DNA of 64,000 nt. Origin: Theocolax elegans. Lineage: Eukaryota; Arthropoda; Insecta; Hymenoptera; Cerocephalidae. Both the position numbers and the translations under genes were made by a program. The stretch covers positions 434,001 to 498,000 of the forward strand of contig JANSJX010000008.1 of assembly GCA_026168455.1 (NCBI GenBank), in the 5' to 3' direction. The notes beneath the pieces are model-generated. The model was not told the DNA's origin, searched no databases, and was given only the letters and a program-made list of their open reading frames with translations. Below are positions 23,101 to 33,921 of this stretch, piece after piece. Position 1 is the first letter of the stretch; every line of letters begins with the position of its first letter.

Positions 23101-23806
23101 TTTTACTTTGTACTTATAATCAAATAATTAATTAATCAATTGAGTTATTAATCATATCTGCATTTATTGCAATTAAATATTCACCTTATTATCAGGTAGA
23201 TAGTTTATTTTATCGTAGTCGATACTAACAGGAAAATAAACACTTTTACTCGCCTGAATATATCGAGTCAATATTTACGTTTATATAAAAAAAAATTGAA
23301 GCTAACCGATAATTTATAAAAATAAAGGAATTAAAGTATACCTGATAACCGCGCGTGAGTGGTGAAAACTTTTGCATATTCATATGCGTTAATCCAGTAC
23401 GGAATTCGTATTTTAAACATGGTGGAATATGCGCTTCGATTTTCGTTATCGAATAGGTGTCATTCGGTATATCCAGGACCCGGCTGATTTTCAAATATTC
23501 CGCTTGGAGGTCCTCGTTACAATCCTCGCTTTCCAGGGCGTCATTCACCAATGTCTCGTCATATTTTTTAATTTGCCCGAAATCTCCAATTTCGCTTTCC
23601 GATAAAATTCGATCGCAATCGCATAGTCTTTTTAATTTTGTTAGACGCGCGACTTTCCCTGGATCCGAAATATCTTCGTTTCCTTCATATCCATCTGTTC
23701 GTTTCTTGCCATCTGTCGATAAACCTTCTATCGATCTGCCTTTCGTTGTATCCGCTGTCGTTCGTCGCGAAATTTCACAGTTTTTGACGGGTTTTCTACC
23801 TTTCAT
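14924..23806 (-). CDS. Gene B: giant tandem-domain protein, diverged papain-like (deubiquitinase-like) repeats
   Basis: Four exons (23806-23342, 22995-19747, 19322-17811, 17125-14924) join in phase 0 at every junction to give about 2,475 residues. At least five and probably seven copies of one domain follow each other. Each copy has an N-terminal helix block (RGxQ-hydrophobic, then W...ID.I...G..Y) and a C-terminal block F..tGIL..nn.YaiWk....yyfDp..c..dG followed by a hydrophobic strand and an amphipathic helix. This order resembles the tegument-type cysteine deubiquitinase domain and related USP/OTU papain folds (inference). The expected Asp-x-His is replaced by Asp-Ser/Pro-Tyr/Phe, and the nucleophile position is Cys in only two copies. 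It is probably a scaffold or binding protein. No signal peptide or membrane segment seen. Confidence 0.85.
17811..19322 (-). CDS. Gene B exon 3 (residues 1239-1742): domains 4 and 5
   Basis: Acceptor CGTTTCAG and donor CAG-GTAAAT bound 504 codons. The exon opens with a Cys-rich stretch. Domain 4 (about 1291-1476) has KSCYISAII near its start, with Cys1304 at the candidate nucleophile position. Its centre reads GIIVFSNVSYAFW and then YLFDSYPCNENG, where Tyr1421 replaces the expected His. A Cys cluster CCSDCC follows at about 1491-1496. Domain 5 (about 1599 into exon 4) is shorter, with GGIIVCGNTHIGVMKKADRL in the central block and no DP/DS-Y motif. Confidence 0.9.
19747..22995 (-). CDS. Gene B exon 2 (residues 156-1238): domains 1-3 and acidic linker
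   Basis: Acceptor TTTAAACAG opens the frame at GPAVAVAAIATSRLI, and donor ATA-GTAAGT closes it, 1,083 codons. Domain 1 spans about residues 150-338 (IAIW at 269-272) and is the most eroded. Domain 2 is about 383-580, with GILELNNVFYAIW at 493-505 and FLDPFACDCDG at 513-523. Domain 3 is about 690-906, with LTRGKQ at its start, YSIWKSNGKYCIFNPYGNDNDG in its centre. Residues 907-1238 are a polar, acidic, low-complexity linker with a proline patch (HPPPFVTPPKK). None of the three keeps a Cys at the expected nucleophile position. Confidence 0.9.
23342..23806 (-). CDS. Gene B exon 1 (residues 1-155)
   Basis: ATG at 23806-23804 in a good context (AAAGAATG). The N-terminus is basic and Ser/Thr-rich, probably disordered (about residues 1-60), followed by a Lys/Cys segment (LKRLCDCDRI), an acidic stretch around 95-105 and an ordered part ending SPLTRGYQ. 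The donor is CAG-GTATAC. The last residues LTRGYQ align with LTRGKQ at the start of the third domain in exon 2, so the splice junction falls inside the first domain; this supports the exon join. An upstream 5' exon cannot be excluded. Confidence 0.75.
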
Positions 23807-25315
23807 TCTTTGCTACTATCTATTATTTAAATTAAGATTAAACGTAAAATTAAACGTAAAATTAAATGTAGAAAAATAATTGTAAGTACTAACCGTATTA
23901 GGTAAATCCTTTCGTTACTTATTAATTATTTTTTACGTTTTTTTTTTTGCTTTTTAAATTATTATTCAATGGTTCATGCGGAACAGTATGTGGAACAATG
24001 TTTACTTTGAATTTTGATAATCTAATTGTTAATTTATAAAATGACTTTTACGTATTATAACCAAGAATTTTGTTGACCAAAGAGTAATTAATTTCTAGAC
24101 ATTGCGATCGATACGTTATTGAATGCAGGATATTGTAAAGAATAATCGAACGAATTTCGGCCCACTTCATTCTACTACAAAATTACCAAAACGTATAATG
24201 TAACCTTTATTAAAAATATTCAAAATCAACAATAAAAAAAACAATAAAAAGTCTTAGCGTATCGGTGAATAATATCTCAAAAATTAAATCGCAATAATGC
24301 GAACGCGCATATAAAATCATTTTGTCGAGAAAACACAAAAGCTACATTACAATAATCGTATGAATATACCCTGCGTCAGTCACACAACATCGATAGGTTA
24401 ATCGCACCTTTCGGATCAATAAGACAATAAATATCAGGTATTTGCTCATTAAAAGAATACAATCTGAATCTGAATATAAATAAAAATTAGCAGTGAGGTT
24501 TTTACACGCGTGCAGCTAGTTAACACTTCATAGTGTACATCTAATGTGACGTTAACGATATATTTTACGCAATACAACATCATTTCATGTGTATTCATAA
24601 TTTATTTATGAAACGTTGATAACGTTGCGTAACTATTTATTTATTAAGGAAATATAATAGACTCGTTGTTAATAATGTAAATTGTAGATTTTGTTTTCCC
24701 TCGGTTTTGCAGTATAAAAAAAACGGAAATTATTTAATAAACGAAATATATCTCTTAAACAAATTATTCCTTCTCTTTCTAGTTATTTTTAAGAAGTTTT
24801 ATCTGTAACAACATTGGCAATACCCCTAATTATCTCAATTGAGAAATAATCACACTACAATCACATGTAGCGCGGTCGGAGATATATTGTTATCAAAACG
24901 AGAAAGAAATTATTCTAAAATATGTGTACACATGTACAAGATAATAAAATCCTCACCGTCTCTAAGACTATATATATATGCATGTAAATTCTTATAAAAT
25001 CAAAGTTATATATATATTTATAGTTACAATTATTTCAAGGTTATAGGCAAAATTACGAAAATTGAACAAAAATATTACAAAAAACTATTAATTAATAAAT
25101 AAATTAAAAAATTAAAAATTACTTTCTTGAAAAATCTGCTCCTATAAAGCCATATACACCTGTTAAATTATTATCCCCAAAATGTGGATTTTTAGAAGAA
25201 GGTATTTCAAGTAAGTAAATTTTTATTTTATAATTTAGTGTTTAATTTTGATTCTAACACCAAAATAATTGGAATTGTGACTCAATTTTGCGGCACTCAA
25301 CAAAAGAATTGATTA
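23807..25315. other. Intergenic region between divergent genes B and C
   Basis: AT-rich, with an 11-bp repeat (cgtaaaattaa, three tandem copies at 23835-23868) just upstream of the gene B start. It must contain the gene B promoter, but no TATA or initiator could be assigned. No coding sequence. Confidence 0.4.
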
Positions 25316-25577
25316 TTAAAGGGATGTTGGACTAAAAAAACCGTCATATTTTACTTTTTTTATAAACAAATGAATAAATTTAAAAAAAAAACCTGAACGT
25401 CAGAAATTTTTCTCCATATTTAAATCAATAATTTGATTACGATGTTTGGATTGAAAGTTTATGCCTTTTTTGTCTAATTATTACCAACAAAAAATTGTTT
25501 ATAATCAAAATTTTTTACTCATAATTTTTGGGTTAAAATATGCAGATTCCTGTAATTTGGGTCCGATATCCCGTTAA
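25316..25577. mobile_element. MITE family F1, inverted and shortened copy
   Basis: Flanked by TTAA on both sides with ends AGGGATGTTGGAC and GTCCGATATCCCG. The interior matches 8121-8509 in the opposite orientation with an internal deletion. It lies upstream of gene C. Confidence 0.7.
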
Positions 25578-25688
25578 TTATTGTATATTTGTATTTTATT
25601 CGCCCTTGTTTAGGAAATCAAGGGAAGCATCGAATAATTCAGTTTACCTGGTTTTTAATTATTAAACGTGATAATAAATACGTGTCTA

Positions 25689-26238
25689 TATCCCTGCTAG
25701 AAATCAGAAAATTAAAAATCGGCAAATAATAGGTTATTAACTAAATTAACGTATTTTATAGCTACTTCTGCTAGCTTGTTACCACTGTTAAATGAAACGC
25801 TTTTTCCTCTTTAATTCGCCCATTTCTTAGATTCAAAACAGCGATATGTTCATTTAAGTCCTTGTTTCAACCCATAAAAGATCGGATTATTTGATAAAAT
25901 GGACACCGAAACTATACCTATTTCCTAACTATTTAAATGACACTTTAAATAGATTTGGAAAATAAATTAGAAATAGTGTAAATCTGAATGATACTTTAAA
26001 ATGACTGGTTTAAATGCAGAATTAAGAGTAAATTAGTATTAGTATTCGAGTAAACGATCCAATTTGATTAAAAATTTGGAGTTTTAAGTACATGTATGGC
26101 CAGAAGGTGAAGTGAAAATATTTGGAGGTTACGGCAATCTATTAAATGGACGAACGCAGTGGGAAGAAGCGTTTCATTTAACCTATTAACTGACTACTTT
26201 TAATTCCTAATTTTTCGTTCACATTTCCAGCAGGGATA
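25689..26238. mobile_element. TA-flanked MITE whose right end supplies a gene C splice acceptor
   Basis: The left end TATCCCTGCTAGAAATCAG is mirrored at the right by ATTTCCAGCAGGGATA, with a second mirrored pair inside (AATAGGTTATTAACT against ACCTATTAACTGACT) and AATGAAACGCTTTTTCC against AGAAGCGTTTCATTT. TA at both ends suggests Tc1/mariner-type insertion. The right terminal repeat contains TTTCCAGCAG, used as the acceptor for the exon at 26231. Confidence 0.7.
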
Positions 26239-26332
26239 GGAATGGAAGCATCACCGACCGATGTCCCATGTTGCGGATACAAAGATAAACTTGCAAAGAA
26301 AGGACGAGATGTGGATCAATGTGCGAAAAATG
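26231..26332 (+). CDS. Gene C exon 1 as recognised, partly transposon-derived
   Basis: The tandem acceptor TTTCCAGCAG (NAGNAG, two sites three bases apart) is followed by GGGATAGGAATGG and an open frame to the donor GTATTG after 26332. ATG at 26242-26244 gives MEASPTDVPCCGYKDKLAKK. The first eight bases lie inside the MITE terminal repeat that ends at 26238, and another MITE (26355) starts 23 bases after the donor, so only about 94 bp are non-transposon. The similarity of its C-terminal half to the start of the next exon supports it being coding. Confidence 0.5.
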
Positions 26333-27954
26333 GTATTGTATAGTCATATTTGCTTTAAGGAGATGTCGGAGCTAAATTACAGGGATCTATACCTTTAAAC
26401 CAGAAAGTCTATCAAAATTATTAAATTAAAATTTTTAAGAAATCCATATAGGTAACTTATGTACTTTAAATAAAAATCATTTTTGTTATTAATAATAAAA
26501 TAAACATTGTAGTATGGTCGGTAATTGTTCATAAAACAAGGCGTTATCTTTCAAGCCAAACATCTTAATTAAATTATTGATTTCAATTAATTATTTAAAA
26601 CATACTTATGAGATCCTGAAGGATATGATTTTTTGTCAAGTACTAATTTGTTTGTGTATGAAATAAATATAACGAATGACCATTTCCTGACTCCGATATC
26701 CCGTTAGATATGTATAAGCACTGATTAAAATTGCTGCGGATCAACGATTTCCAACAAATCATCAGGCGCATTGAACCGAATTGTAAATATTTAAATATAT
26801 TTTTCGTACGTTATTTGTGAACAGATAAACCGGAAAAATTCGCAAAGAAACGAGGAAAGGAAGTACGAAGAACGTGTAAAACAGATGCGCAGGATATTTT
26901 ATCAAAAATAAAACCGTCGATCGAAGACAGAGTGAAATACGTTGATCTCTATCACGTCCTCTGCACGTCCGACGAGAGTAGCGCGGCAAATTTCACGGAG
27001 ATAAAAAAACTTCGCGCAAATTCAAAGCCTCCAAAGTGTCCCGAAAGCGACACAGGTAAACAATGAATCAGCGTGTATATATACATAAAGTAATGCGATC
27101 TTAAAAACATTGCAAAACTGTATAGTTGTGTTACATGTTGCAATAGATTGCAAGTGATAGAGAGAGAGAGAGAGAAACATAAGCAAAATATACTAGAGAT
27201 TTTTCTGAAAATAAAAATGCTCCGTAATGTTTATCCACTTACATTGTACATTACCTACGAATTATCACAAATTATATTTTTAGATTTTTCTACCATTTTT
27301 CCTTAACGGTCCTGTCTAGTAACTGTGACATACCGAGAAAAATAATAAATTTTCCTTTATTATTAAAAAGATCGAATAGTCATTTGTCAAAAAGACTTAA
27401 ATAATTATATTACACTCTCTTTATTTACATCGCAGTTGAGCTTGTAACGTGACTTTTATTAAGGAAACAACGTTTATATAGAGTATTTTCGTCGATTCAG
27501 CGATTTACAACTCGCGTATCTAAATTTAATGAAGATACATATATATGAATCGATGATCTAGTACAAAGTTTATCGGAATGTAATAATAATTTATAGCGTT
27601 AATTAAATGAAATTTAAAAATAAAACACTTTATTTCACTTAGAAAATGATTCCGGAGATGCAGTTGATAAGGATAAAGTGAATCGTGGACCGAAATGTGG
27701 TAAATTTAATAAATCGAATGTCGAAGATGAAGCTGAGCTAACAGCTGAAATGTTATTAACTAAATTAGCTACGGGACATCCGATTCAATGTAAATCGATA
27801 TGTTCGATCGACAGCGACATCGATCTTTCAGGTAAATCGACGTGTTTAATTTTACTGTTTTTAAACAGCGTAATTTCCCGACTAGTAGCAAAAATTCATA
27901 TTAGTTTATGATGTAAATTAATATCACACTATCGGTTCGATAAATTGAAACAAA

Positions 27955-27990
<36 letters not shown>

Positions 27991-28994
27991 TAAAAATTAC
28001 TACACTATTATAACACAGAGATGTACGATTTATCGTAATTTTTATTATATTTTACAGTAATGCATTAACGTTTATAGTCACTTTTATAGCGCAAATTATA
28101 AAAAAATTTAGTAAATACATTTTAATATTCGCTGCAAGGTACATTAAAAATTACAATAGTATAAAACATAACCCTATATGTTATTATAAAATATAGTAAT
28201 TTTCAATGTACCATATTTTTCAGTGATGATGATGTGTGGAATGGAAAGTTTTAAACTAAATAGAAATGACACATGAAACGGATTAAATGCATTTAAACAA
28301 TTATGTAAATTTTAACGTATTAGTTATTAAAGAAATTACGATACATGCAGTTTGGAAAATTTTGCTTATTATCGATATACATATATATACAGAGAGGTGG
28401 ACATTCTCAGATGACTCATTGCATTAATTACGCAAACGTAAATTGTCGTATATAAGTGATATATACAACGATTCTTGGTATACGTAATATAATTAATATT
28501 GAATGATATTGCCCGGTTAATTATTTGTTTAGCTGTAATTGTAAACAAATTCAATCCACAATAATAATTAATCATAGAAGTAATACGATTTTAGTATAAA
28601 ATATTTGAAACCAAATCTATACATTTTAAACTTCAATGTGGCTATTTTTAGACTCTTCTACGTGTTATCTAAATTTGAATTAAAAAAAACTTGATCTTTA
28701 CCACTCTCCCGTTTTAAATTGAAACTGTAAGAGTTAAGAAACGTTGAGTGTACAAATTTATCTATATTCGTTAATAAATTATCTGTACGAATACGTGCAA
28801 TTGAGTATAGCTAAAGTTTTGAAATACATCAAGTGACTTTTCATAATTTTAGTAAACAAATTGCGCGATTTCGGCAACTGTTTGGAACTATTTACATCTT
28901 TAATTTATGGTACTAAATAATTGTAACCTTATTTTTTTTTATCTGTTTTTCAGATTTCGAATTGACGAGCGATGATGCGCGAAAAACAAAATAA
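26242..28994 (+). CDS. Gene C: small four-exon gene, unknown function
   Basis: Exons 26242-26332, 26825-27055, 27643-27831 and 28954-28994 join in phase 1 at all three junctions and give 183 residues from the first ATG. All donors are GT and acceptors AG. The product is hydrophilic and Lys-rich with scattered Cys. A weak internal repeat is visible (DKLAKKGRDVDQCAKN against EKFAKKRGKEVRRTCKTD). No signal peptide, membrane segment or known domain was recognised. The first exon may extend upstream to the acceptor at 26231, so the true start could lie in an unseen 5' exon. The gene is head-to-head with gene B, about 2.4 kb apart. AATAAA lies at 29118-29123. Confidence 0.65.
26355..26707. mobile_element. 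MITE family F1 in gene C intron 1
   Basis: Starts TTAAGGAGATGTCGGAGC and ends GACTCCGATATCCCGTTAG, matching F1 termini. The interior follows 8121-8509 in the same orientation (CAGGGATCT..., CAAGCCAAACATC). It fills most of the intron between exons 26332 and 26825. Confidence 0.7.
26825..27055 (+). CDS. Gene C exon 2
   Basis: Acceptor TTGTGAACAG and donor ACAG-GTAAAC bound 231 bases, phase 1 to phase 1. The peptide is basic at first (KPEKFAKKRGKEVRR), then IEDRVKYVDLYHVLCTSDES, the only segment with a helix-like hydrophobic pattern, then polar. Only this frame is open and GC content is above the flanks. Confidence 0.75.
27643..27831 (+). CDS. Gene C exon 3
   Basis: Acceptor TATTTCACTTAG and donor TTCAG-GTAAAT bound 189 bases, phase 1 to phase 1. 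The sequence starts acidic (ENDSGDAVDKDK), has a short amphipathic segment (AELTAEMLLTKLATG) and ends with a Cys-containing acidic stretch (CSIDSDIDLS). Confidence 0.75.
27957..27989. repeat. TA microsatellite
   Basis: Uninterrupted TA dinucleotide run in gene C intron 3. Confidence 0.9.
28954..28994 (+). CDS. Gene C terminal exon
   Basis: A strong pyrimidine tract and CAG precede 41 bases that complete an Asp codon and encode DFELTSDDARKTK, then TAA. The phase matches the previous donor. The AATAAA at 29118 lies about 125 bases on. Confidence 0.7.
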
Positions 28995-29117
28995 ACCTAA
29001 ATACTTAAAGGTAAATATATCCAACCTTTAATAGAAATAGAAAATTCTGGCGGTGGTGCTAATTAAGCGGTTCACTTATTTTTATTACAACATTAACTTT
29101 ATAAATAAATTGTGATT

Positions 29118-29123
29118 AATAAA
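29118..29123 (+). terminator. Candidate polyadenylation signal of gene C
   Basis: AATAAA about 125 bases after the gene C stop. Confidence 0.4.
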
Positions 29124-29624
29124 GTGATATTTTATGGTAATTTAATATTTTTTTTTAGGATTTTGGTACAGTTATGTCTAATTTGCTTTTTATAGTTACT
29201 GTTTTTATAGTTACTGTACTATAGAGCACGTGCTTAATTAACCTGTACATTGAAGTATAGGTGTGCAAGTATTCGTCCGCAACTTTTCATCAGATAGTTT
29301 ATAAAAATGAAATAAAAATTAAAGATGATGCAAAAAATGTGATATCTAGGAAATTAAACGACGTTTAAGTCACTTAAAGCAATTTTAAAAAGTATTCGAC
29401 AAAAACTATTCGACGAATACTTTTCTCGAATTTTCTTTTTTATTTCTTTTTTTAAATAAATAATTATTGAAAAGAAAAACAAATTGATTAAAGCCAATTT
29501 TATATTTTATTTATTAAAGCAAAGTTATACATTCTTTAAAAGAATTAAATAAAAAAACACTTAATTTTTCATCTTAAGTTTTCTATGTTTCAATATATAT
29601 AAAATAACACAAAAATATATATAG

Positions 29625-29966
29625 TAAAGGTCTATCGAGCCCAAATTGCATCTTTCCAGCTAAAAATTAATTATCTAAAATAATGAATTAAAAATTTGAA
29701 AAAATTCATGCGGATAGCTTAATACATAAGAAAGAGTTTAACGTTTTGATTTTTTAAGAAAAAATCATTTTTTTAAATAATAATTGAGTAAATAATTTTT
29801 AGTCGGTAATTATTAGTCAAGAAAGACATAAACTTTCAACCCAAATATCGTAATCAAATTATGGATTTTAAAATCTGGAAAAATTTGGGTATGTATTATT
29901 TAAAACATGTTCATTTGTTTATAAAAAAGTAAAAAATGACCATTTTCTGAGTCCCACATCCCCTTC
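29625..29966. mobile_element. MITE family F1, degraded copy
   Basis: Begins TAAAGGTCTATCGAGCCC and ends GAGTCCCACATCCCCTTC. The interior follows 8121-8509 (GGATAGCTTAATACATAAGG, CTTTCAACCCAAATATCG). The terminal TTAA copies are mutated, so it is an older insertion. Confidence 0.65.
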
Positions 29967-29969
29967 ATT

Positions 29970-30985
29970 TTCATAACATTTATTATTTATTCAATATTGT
30001 AAGTAAAATAGTGTAGGTGTGTAGACGTGTCAGTAGCAATGAAGTCATGTACGCCCATATTTTAGGTAGGCTGTACAAATGCATAGTTACAAAAATGTAA
30101 CTGTTGAAGGTTTGTTTGTGTCTTTAAAACAAGATACATCCACTTTCTTAGGAAATAAATTAGAAAAGTATAGTAAGTATATTATTAAACAAATTTTGTC
30201 GCCGTCACAGTTATAGAAATTTTTAAAATAAAATTTTAATATAAATACCATGTAACAAATATATATAATATAAATAATTAGAATTAACTAAACTATGCTC
30301 CAAACAAAATTAATGTACGCTTCCTATTAGAAAAACTACTTTTTAAATAATTAAAAGTTAAATTAAAGTTTACATAACTGTAATTAAACTGTAATTACAT
30401 AACTGTAATTAAATTCTTTACGTTGTCCCAAAGTCTAATTTTTTTACACCTGAAGTGAGCAACTTTTATTTAAAAGATTGGTATTTTTAAAAAAACTAAA
30501 AAAAGATATCGATTTTAAGTTCTTAGAACTTCTTGTCTGTACCAAATGTGATGTTTTACCATTAGAGAATGTCGAAATACTTGATTAGCTCTGTATCGAA
30601 GTAATATTATTCAAATTAGATGATGAGCAATACTTACTTTTGTTTAGTTTCTATTAGTGTACTTACTATATTAATACGTGATATTTGCACTGTTCTTCTA
30701 CTTTATGTATATTATTTTTCTTGTTTACAATTAGGTACATTGAACTTAAAGGACTAAAACAATATTATTATCTTACGTATATTAGTATCTATAATTTTTT
30801 ACTATTTTGTTTAATAATGGGCGATAAAAAAGTTTAGTGTGTAATAAGAAAGTAATAAGTATAGAATCAGCTGTTTTCAAATATTATCATCTGATTTTAA
30901 CTGTAAATCAGACTGTAATGTCCTATTCTCAGACTTGAAGATTAAATCCTAATCTCTCGAACCTTTTATAAATAAATTAAAAGAT
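29970..30985. other. Gene-free AT-rich stretch
   Basis: No exon, repeat or ORF of note. It contains a short direct repeat (cataactgtaattaaa..., 30374-30414). Confidence 0.4.
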
Positions 30986-30989
30986 AATT

Positions 30990-32660
30990 GATATTCAGGT
31001 CCATATGATGTACCAATACTTTTTAATAAGATATTATCTAATGGTTACTTTCCTAAATTATGAAAATTTTGTTATATTATAATTATATAAATGAACTTTC
31101 TGACAAATAAACGTGCTTATTAATCAAATTTCTATTATGCATACCAAAATTGATTGATTTATGATTCGATGAAATATCTGGATGGGTCAATTCAAAGATC
31201 ATCTCAATTCACATCGATTGCTTATAGTTTATTGATTTTCTACCAGAAACTTTAATCAACAATAACCAGGTAGATACTATTTGTACAGACTTATCTAAAG
31301 CCTTCGATAGTGCAAATCGTAATAATTTACTTTTAAAGTTTGGTCATTTGGAATCCGTGGTAAGTTGTATATCCTTCTAAAATCCTATTTATCAGATAGA
31401 ATAATTGTACTTTTTTTTATATACATTTGGAATACCTCAAGGTTCTCATTTAGCCTCTATTCTTTTGTATTTGTACGAACGATCTAGTCTAAAAAATAAA
31501 AAAATTCCAATGTTTTGTTGTATGTTGCTAACATCAAAATAGTTAAAAGTCGTTTTTTTTTATTAGTGATGTTAGAGTTTACAAAATTATTTAGATTATT
31601 GCTGCTTCGGTGTAATGATAATGGTTTAAAAGTAAATATGAAAATGTTGTATTATATCATTTTATAAATTTCTGGGTGTATATTTTGACTTGTCTTTGTC
31701 TTTCAATTACCACATTAATTATATATTTGTACTAATGCAGGGAAATGTGTATGAGACTTATCAAACGTTCTATATCCAATTATTCTAATATTCATTATGA
31801 TAGATAATAAAAATAGGATCACTTTGTTAAATTCAGTGTAAGAAATTACTATACCCTATACTAACTTTAAAGTCGAAAACTTTGCAACGAAAAATCATAG
31901 ATGAACGGGTCAAAAAATTATAAAACCTGTTTTAAGTACTTTTTAATACAATCTTTTTGAACGTTTTTTTAAAAAATTGTCGCAATTTTTTTTAAATTTA
32001 AAAAACTGAGAAATTAAAAATTTTAATATTAAATTTTGGTTGCGAGAAAATTCTTTTACTTTTAATATTTCTACAGACAAACAATCTCTCATTAAATTGA
32101 ATAAAGTGATCGTATATTTATGGACGGTATTGTCTATTATCTTATTGCTCTTCGATATAGTCACCATTTACAAATGAATTTATGAAGAAATTAGAATCTA
32201 ATTAACATACCTTATACTGCCCATAGTAGAAATATGGCGATTTTAAATGGTTTGAGATTAGAAATAGCCATGTTTTAGGTCATCACTAGCCATTTTCTAT
32301 CGATCTTTTACAAATGCCTTATTTTGACTTTAAAAATCGTTTCCATTTCTACTAGGGGCGTTACTTACCTTTTAAACCATTCAAACCAATGTCACGTTTT
32401 TATCATGATTATGTTGAGATAGACACTTCAAATAATATTGAAACTTTTGAACCATTAAGATATTATAACGACAATACGTTGTATGCTTTAAAATAATTAA
32501 TAATTCGTTAGATCGAACTAATTATATCGAACTTTACAAAAGAAAAAGTCGTTCTTCTAATTATGGTTTTTATCCAACAACAATAAGTAGAATTACAATC
32601 TATAATTACCATCCAACGTCACTGATATAACCGATCTTTTTAAATTTAAGTCAACAATTC
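30990..32660 (+). pseudogene. Decayed non-LTR retrotransposon reverse transcriptase (Jockey-like)
   Basis: Fragments of a reverse transcriptase appear in order across shifting frames with stops. GPYDVPILFNKILSNGYFPKLWK-like sequence lies at about 30998-31070, CTDLSKAFDSANRNNLLLKFG at about 31284-31345, then a YLSDR segment, GIPQGSHLASILLYLY near 31428-31475 and a C-terminal SSNYGFYPTTISR-like remnant near 32552-32590. This is the order of fingers, active-site and thumb segments in Jockey or I-clade LINEs. Many frameshifts and stops make it inactive. A MITE is nested at 32218-32360. The boundaries are approximate. Confidence 0.6.
32218..32360. mobile_element. Small MITE nested in the LINE relic
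   Basis: Ends GCCCATAGTAGAAAT and ATTTCTACTAGGGGC are inverted repeats, extended inward by CGATTTTAAA against TTTAAAAATCG. The same terminal signature (CCCTRGTAGAAAT) recurs at 34088 and 25689, so this is one family of related small elements. Confidence 0.6.
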
Positions 32661-32699
32661 ACTCAATTTCGATTAGACGTTAATAGTTACATTTACCTA

Positions 32700-33920
32700 T
32701 TTTAGTTTGTTAAAATAATTGCAAAGCCCGTGAAACCGAATGAATAAATCTAGAAAAATACATTCCTAAAATGCATTAGGTTGAATCGCGTGAAATAAAG
32801 AAATAAGCAAAGAAAAAAACCGTATATAGAAGCGTTGAAAAGTGACATCGAGAGACCAAAAAACACACTCGACGGCTTCGGCATATACGAGGATTACTTA
32901 CGACCCGTGAGAACTCTTACAAACTCTCCAAAGTGCAGCTCATACATACATATATATATGATAAGTACATTTTAATTCGTAATGAAGAAGTCAAGCATCG
33001 TTAAATAAAACCATTTAAAAAATGTGCAACTACCATTTGACTTGAAATGTGTGGAGATGAGTATACGATAATCAAGTACATATATACATATTTATTAAAA
33101 AAAAAGTAGCATTTCTTACCAGTAAGCGCAGTATGTACATACATTATACCTATATTATTGTTACGCGAATGATAGAAACACGTAATACTATCAATCTTTC
33201 ACTACCATCGATTAGAAATATAATTGCTTTGTAATTATTTTTATACACACCTACATATATACATATATATATATATACCGACTCGATAATAGATTCAATC
33301 GGTGAAAAAATTTGAAGTATACATCGTGAATAATCGCGCGCTTCAGAAAAACTCAAATTTACGTGTTTTCTTTGATCCGTAAGTAAAAGAAGAAAAAAAA
33401 AGGAAAAGACAGAAAAAAAGAGTTGCCACGAGGTATAGTAATAAATATACTTACCTCAAACTTGAATTTCTTAACGTAAAAAATTATGTACGCGAGGCTG
33501 CGTTGCGGTATTCGTTTTTTTTCCGCGTGTTATTGTTCATATTTTCTTATTTACGCATATTAAATATATACTTTTGAAAATATATCACCCGGATAAACGG
33601 TGATGTATAAATCTACGCGCGACCGGTGTGGAATTGAAAGTTCACGGGATTGCAAATTAATTAATTTACAAAATCGATTGCACGTGGTAATACGCAATAC
33701 ACACCTGGGACGTGTAACAATTGCAAAAGCAACGATTTTGTACAGGATTAATAGGTTAAAAATGTATAGTCGACTCATTAATCTTCGAATTACAAAATTT
33801 CCTGATAGCAATTTCAATTCTCTCTTTTTTTTTCTTTTACTCGTATATATTACTTAGCAAATGTATAACAAGAATTTTGCTTTAAAAAAAAAAAATAAGT
33901 TAAACTGTTTACAAAGATTT
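32700..33920. other. Gene-free stretch with scattered CpG
   Basis: Moderately CpG-containing unique sequence at 32800-33760. A strong GTAAGT donor occurs on the minus strand near 33454, but no partner exon or ORF supports a gene. Confidence 0.35.
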
Positions 33921-33921
33921 A

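Noticed and set aside
33380..33540. Minus-strand exon ending at the donor GTAAGT near 33454 (frame SLAYIIFYVKKFKFE)
   Set aside because: No acceptor or continuing frame upstream and no partner exon within reach downstream on that strand.
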